A DNA stretch of 7,777 nucleotides, taken from the NCBI GenBank assembly GCA_003554445.1, contig PWGJ01000033.1:1-7777 (forward strand), read 5' to 3'. This document shows, one piece after another, positions 5,832 through 7,777 of the stretch. This DNA comes from Candidatus Nealsoniibacteriota bacterium. GTDB taxonomy: Bacteria > Patescibacteriota > Minisyncoccia > Minisyncoccales > PWPS01. Both the position numbers and the translations under genes were made by a program. Numbering within the stretch: position 1 is the stretch's first letter; each line of letters starts with the position of its first letter. Below the pieces are notes generated by a model. The model worked only from the letters and a program-made list of their open reading frames with translations, was not told the origin of the DNA and searched no databases.

Positions 5832-6875
5832 ATGTATAAAAAATATTTATGGATATCTCATTCGGCAATTAATGCTTTTGATAGGTGTCCGCAATCGTAT
5901 TACTATCAATATCAATATAAAAATCCGGAAACGGGAAACAGAATTCAAATTGTTAACCCTTATTTTTCATTAGGGCTCTCCGTGCACCAGGCTATAGAAG
6001 AGTTAAGCCCACTACCGGTAAAAGAGAGAGTGAATCTCCCTCTAAAGGACAGATTCGATGAAATATGGGATGACTTTTCAGGAAAAAAAGGAGGTTTTAT
6101 CTCAAAAAAACAAGAAGAAGAATTCAAAAAAAGAGGAGAGCTTATGATTGATAGGGTAGTTAACTCGGATTTTCTGGAAAAACCATCGATTGAAATAAAA
6201 GAAAATATACCCAATATCGATTTGATTCCGGAAGAGGATATTAAATTAGTGGGGAGTTTGGATTGGATAAGAGTTATGCCTGATGGTGGCTTTCATATAA
6301 TAGATTTCAAAACGGGAAAAAACAAAGAAAGTAATAATTCCCTCCAGCTCCCGATTTACAATATTCTAGCAAGCGAAAAACTGGACGGTGAAGTCAAAAA
6401 GTTCAGTTACTGGTACTTGAATAGTGAAGATGAATTAACCGATAAAAAGCTCGGCTCTCTGGAAGAAAGTATCGAGATAATAAAGGACAAAGCATTGGAG
6501 ATTAAAGATCATGTTGAAAATAATAATTATCCTTGCCACTATAACGGGAAATGCTTTTCTTGCGGAGACTATGACAAAATATTCAACGGACAGGCTGAAT
6601 TTTTGGGCACCGATTCGGAATCCGGAAAGGATCTTTATTTTGTTTTGGATGAAGATGATATTGTCAGAAAATTGATTGATAATGAGATTTTTGACCGAAA
6701 GGAAGAGAAGATATTTGAGATGAGAATTGAAGGAAAGCAAGTGGAGGAAATCGAAAAAGAATTAAATTTATCACAAGAAAGATTAAAAAAATCGGTTTCT
6801 TCAATTAAAAATAAGTTGGTCGAAGAGCTTTCGCCGAAAGAACTACGCATTTTAGTAAATAGTAAATTAAAATAG
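5832..6875 (+). CDS. PD-(D/E)XK (RecB/Cas4/AddB-like) nuclease with C-terminal helix-turn-helix-like domain
   Basis: A 347-residue protein. Residues 1-250 resemble the RecB/AddB/Cas4 nuclease superfamily: WISHSAINAFDRCP (C19), a G..VHQAIEE segment with H52 and E56, GSLDW with D144, IIDFKTGK with D158 and K160 (D-x-K motif), and LQLPIY with Q172. Together these are the complete active-site set. Cysteines C235, C241 and C244 follow (C-x5-C-x2-C) and with C19 could hold a [4Fe-4S] cluster, although relatives usually show C-x2-C-x5-C. Residues ~287-335 look like a sigma-4/LuxR-type HTH (EGKQVEEIEKELNLSQERLKKSVSSIKNKL), an unusual appendage. Likely a DNA-processing exonuclease; partner unknown, with the UvrD-like helicase at the window start as one candidate. 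The gene begins just after a terminator and its stop directly abuts the UDG start. Confidence 0.87.
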   Translation: MYKKYLWISHSAINAFDRCPQSYYYQYQYKNPETGNRIQIVNPYFSLGLSVHQAIEELSPLPVKERVNLPLKDRFDEIWDDFSGKKGGFISKKQEEEFKKRGELMIDRVVNSDFLEKPSIEIKENIPNIDLIPEEDIKLVGSLDWIRVMPDGGFHIIDFKTGKNKESNNSLQLPIYNILASEKLDGEVKKFSYWYLNSEDELTDKKLGSLEESIEIIKDKALEIKDHVENNNYPCHYNGKCFSCGDYDKIFNGQAEFLGTDSESGKDLYFVLDEDDIVRKLIDNEIFDRKEEKIFEMRIEGKQVEEIEKELNLSQERLKKSVSSIKNKLVEELSPKELRILVNSKLK

Positions 6876-7481
6876 ATGTCTCTTTCGGAAAAAACAAAAA
6901 AATTAAAAGAGATAAAGGAAGAAATTATAGAGCTTGAGGAGTCACCGCTTTATAGCTATAGAAAGGATAACGGTTATTTTCCGGTAATAGGGGAAGGTAA
7001 TCACGACGCCGATCTTTTTTTAGTGGGTGAAGCACCGGGGGAAAACGAAGCAAAAACCGGCAGGCCTTTCTGTGGTAGGGCGGGCCAGATTTTGGATGAA
7101 ATCTTGGAAGAAGTCGGAATTTTAAGGAAGAGTACCTACATTACCAATATAGTTAAAGACAGACCACCGGAAAATAGAGATCCCACTTACAATGAAATAG
7201 CTCTGTATGCCCCTTTTCTGGATAGGCAGATAGAAATTATAGAACCCAAAATTATAGCTACACTGGGAAGATTTTCAGCAAATTACCTACTTAAAAAGTT
7301 TTCTTTTGGAGAAAAGTTTTCAATATCAAAAATAAACGGAAAATTATTTGAAAGAGATGATTTACCTTTCAAAATAATTCCACTTTTTCATCCGGCAGCG
7401 ACGATATATACTAGAAGTAGACGAGAGGACTTAGTTGAGGACTTTAAAAAGGTTAAAAAATTATTAACCAATAATAAATAA
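6876..7481 (+). CDS. family 4-like uracil-DNA glycosylase lacking Fe-S cysteines
   Basis: A 201-residue uracil-DNA glycosylase that would excise uracil from DNA in base-excision repair. Seen: GEAPGENEAKTGRPFCGRAG (residues 51-70, family motif A), TNIVKDRPPENRDP (90-103), APFLDRQIEIIEP, LGRFS and HPAAT (172-176, the His motif). Family-4 enzymes normally bind [4Fe-4S] through C-x2-C near the N-terminus plus two later Cys (K-C-RPP and a Cys before the P-x-L block). Here those positions are L20, S23, D95 and Y111, and the only Cys in the protein is C66 in PFCG. Similar Cys-less forms occur, as I recall, in CPR bacteria. The ATG directly follows the TAG of the nuclease gene (TAGATG), implying one transcript. 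Glycosylase activity is inferred from the intact motifs. Confidence 0.88.
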   Translation: MSLSEKTKKLKEIKEEIIELEESPLYSYRKDNGYFPVIGEGNHDADLFLVGEAPGENEAKTGRPFCGRAGQILDEILEEVGILRKSTYITNIVKDRPPENRDPTYNEIALYAPFLDRQIEIIEPKIIATLGRFSANYLLKKFSFGEKFSISKINGKLFERDDLPFKIIPLFHPAATIYTRSRREDLVEDFKKVKKLLTNNK

Positions 7482-7485
7482 AATT

Positions 7486-7777
7486 ATGGAAGCAGCAATA
7501 GTAATATTAATAATTTTTGCTTTTCTAACAATTAAAATCGCTAAAGAGTATGAAAGAGCGGTAATTTTTAGATTAGGAAGATTTATCGGAGTTAAAGGTC
7601 CCGGACTCTTTCTACTTATTCCATTTATAGACAAAATGGAAAAAGTCGATTTGAGAATAATCACTCAAGATGTTCCGCCTCAAGAAGTGATAACCAAGGA
7701 TAATGTTCCGGTTAGAGTCGATGCAGTAGTTTATTATAAGATAATCGATCCCGAAAAAGCGATGATAGAGGTGGAAA
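7486..7777 (+). CDS. slipin/stomatin-like SPFH (band 7) protein, N-terminal part (3' end outside window)
   Basis: The first 97 residues of an SPFH-domain membrane protein. Seen: a hydrophobic N-terminal anchor (residues ~4-16), YERAVIFRLGRF, a G-P-G-LF-L-IPFIDK segment, the VDLR strand, QDVPPQEVITKDNVPVRVDAVVYY and DPEKAM, all in the order found in slipins (prokaryotic stomatins). Family members form membrane-associated oligomers and scaffold other membrane proteins, and a NfeD-family protease is often adjacent; none is visible here because the window ends. The start is ATG 7486, 4 nt after the UDG stop, with no SD, so it may be read from the nuclease-UDG transcript. Confidence 0.92.
   Translation, partial: MEAAIVILIIFAFLTIKIAKEYERAVIFRLGRFIGVKGPGLFLLIPFIDKMEKVDLRIITQDVPPQEVITKDNVPVRVDAVVYYKIIDPEKAMIEVE

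Noticed and set aside
6435..6740. A 101-codon minus-strand open frame inside the nuclease gene
   Set aside because: It overlaps conserved nuclease Cys and HTH coding sequence; no motif, no SD.
1..7777. Stop-codon reassignment (UGA as Gly) as in some CPR lineages
   Set aside because: UGA closes several family-length genes at natural ends and never appears inside a conserved domain here.
1..7777. CRISPR array, tRNA genes, insertion sequence or attachment site
   Set aside because: No spaced direct repeats, cloverleaf candidates, transposase motifs or terminal inverted repeats were seen on reading through; the Cas4-like nuclease has no cas neighbours.

Overview
This 7.8-kb window is a compact, AT-rich (by eye, mid-30s % GC) bacterial segment with every recognisable gene on the + strand, tiny or negative intergenic gaps and no tRNA, rRNA, insertion sequence or CRISPR array. 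The gene repertoire suggests a streamlined anaerobic bacterium, most likely of the Patescibacteria/CPR type. The evidence is a family-4-like uracil-DNA glycosylase lacking all Fe-S cysteines, mostly SD-less starts with two or three apparently leaderless promoters, a SurA-N protein without a parvulin domain, and many short membrane proteins. This placement is inference. UGA is used as an ordinary stop (for example at 2792-2794 and 3778-3780), which argues against code-25 lineages such as Gracilibacteria/SR1.

Layout: (1) 1-701, the C-terminal third of a UvrD/PcrA-type helicase with an acidic tail ending in Phe. (2) 702-1670, two small, basic, four-cysteine proteins (765-1169 and 1274-1633). They appear to be diverged paralogs, and each has its own sigma70-like promoter, strong Shine-Dalgarno and downstream hairpin. 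(3) 1711-4449, a tightly packed probable operon: DUF362 protein, YggU/DUF167 protein, two-helix membrane protein, second DUF362 protein and PIG-L/LmbE deacetylase, with overlaps of 26, 14 and 83 nt and a 3-nt gap. (4) 4516-5781, a membrane-anchored SurA-N-like protein with an extremely acidic tail and a small membrane-anchored helical protein, closed by a strong terminator that overlaps the last codons. (5) 5832-7777, a PD-(D/E)XK (RecB/Cas4-like) nuclease with an apparent C-terminal helix-turn-helix, a cysteine-poor family-4-like UDG starting on the base after the nuclease stop, and the start of a slipin/stomatin-like SPFH protein.

How the genes may work together: the helicase, nuclease and UDG are DNA-repair functions, and the nuclease-UDG pair is very probably translated from one transcript. 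The DUF362/PIG-L block has recognisable families but no assignable pathway. The least explained elements are the Cys4 paralogs and the nuclease-HTH fusion with its rearranged cysteines.
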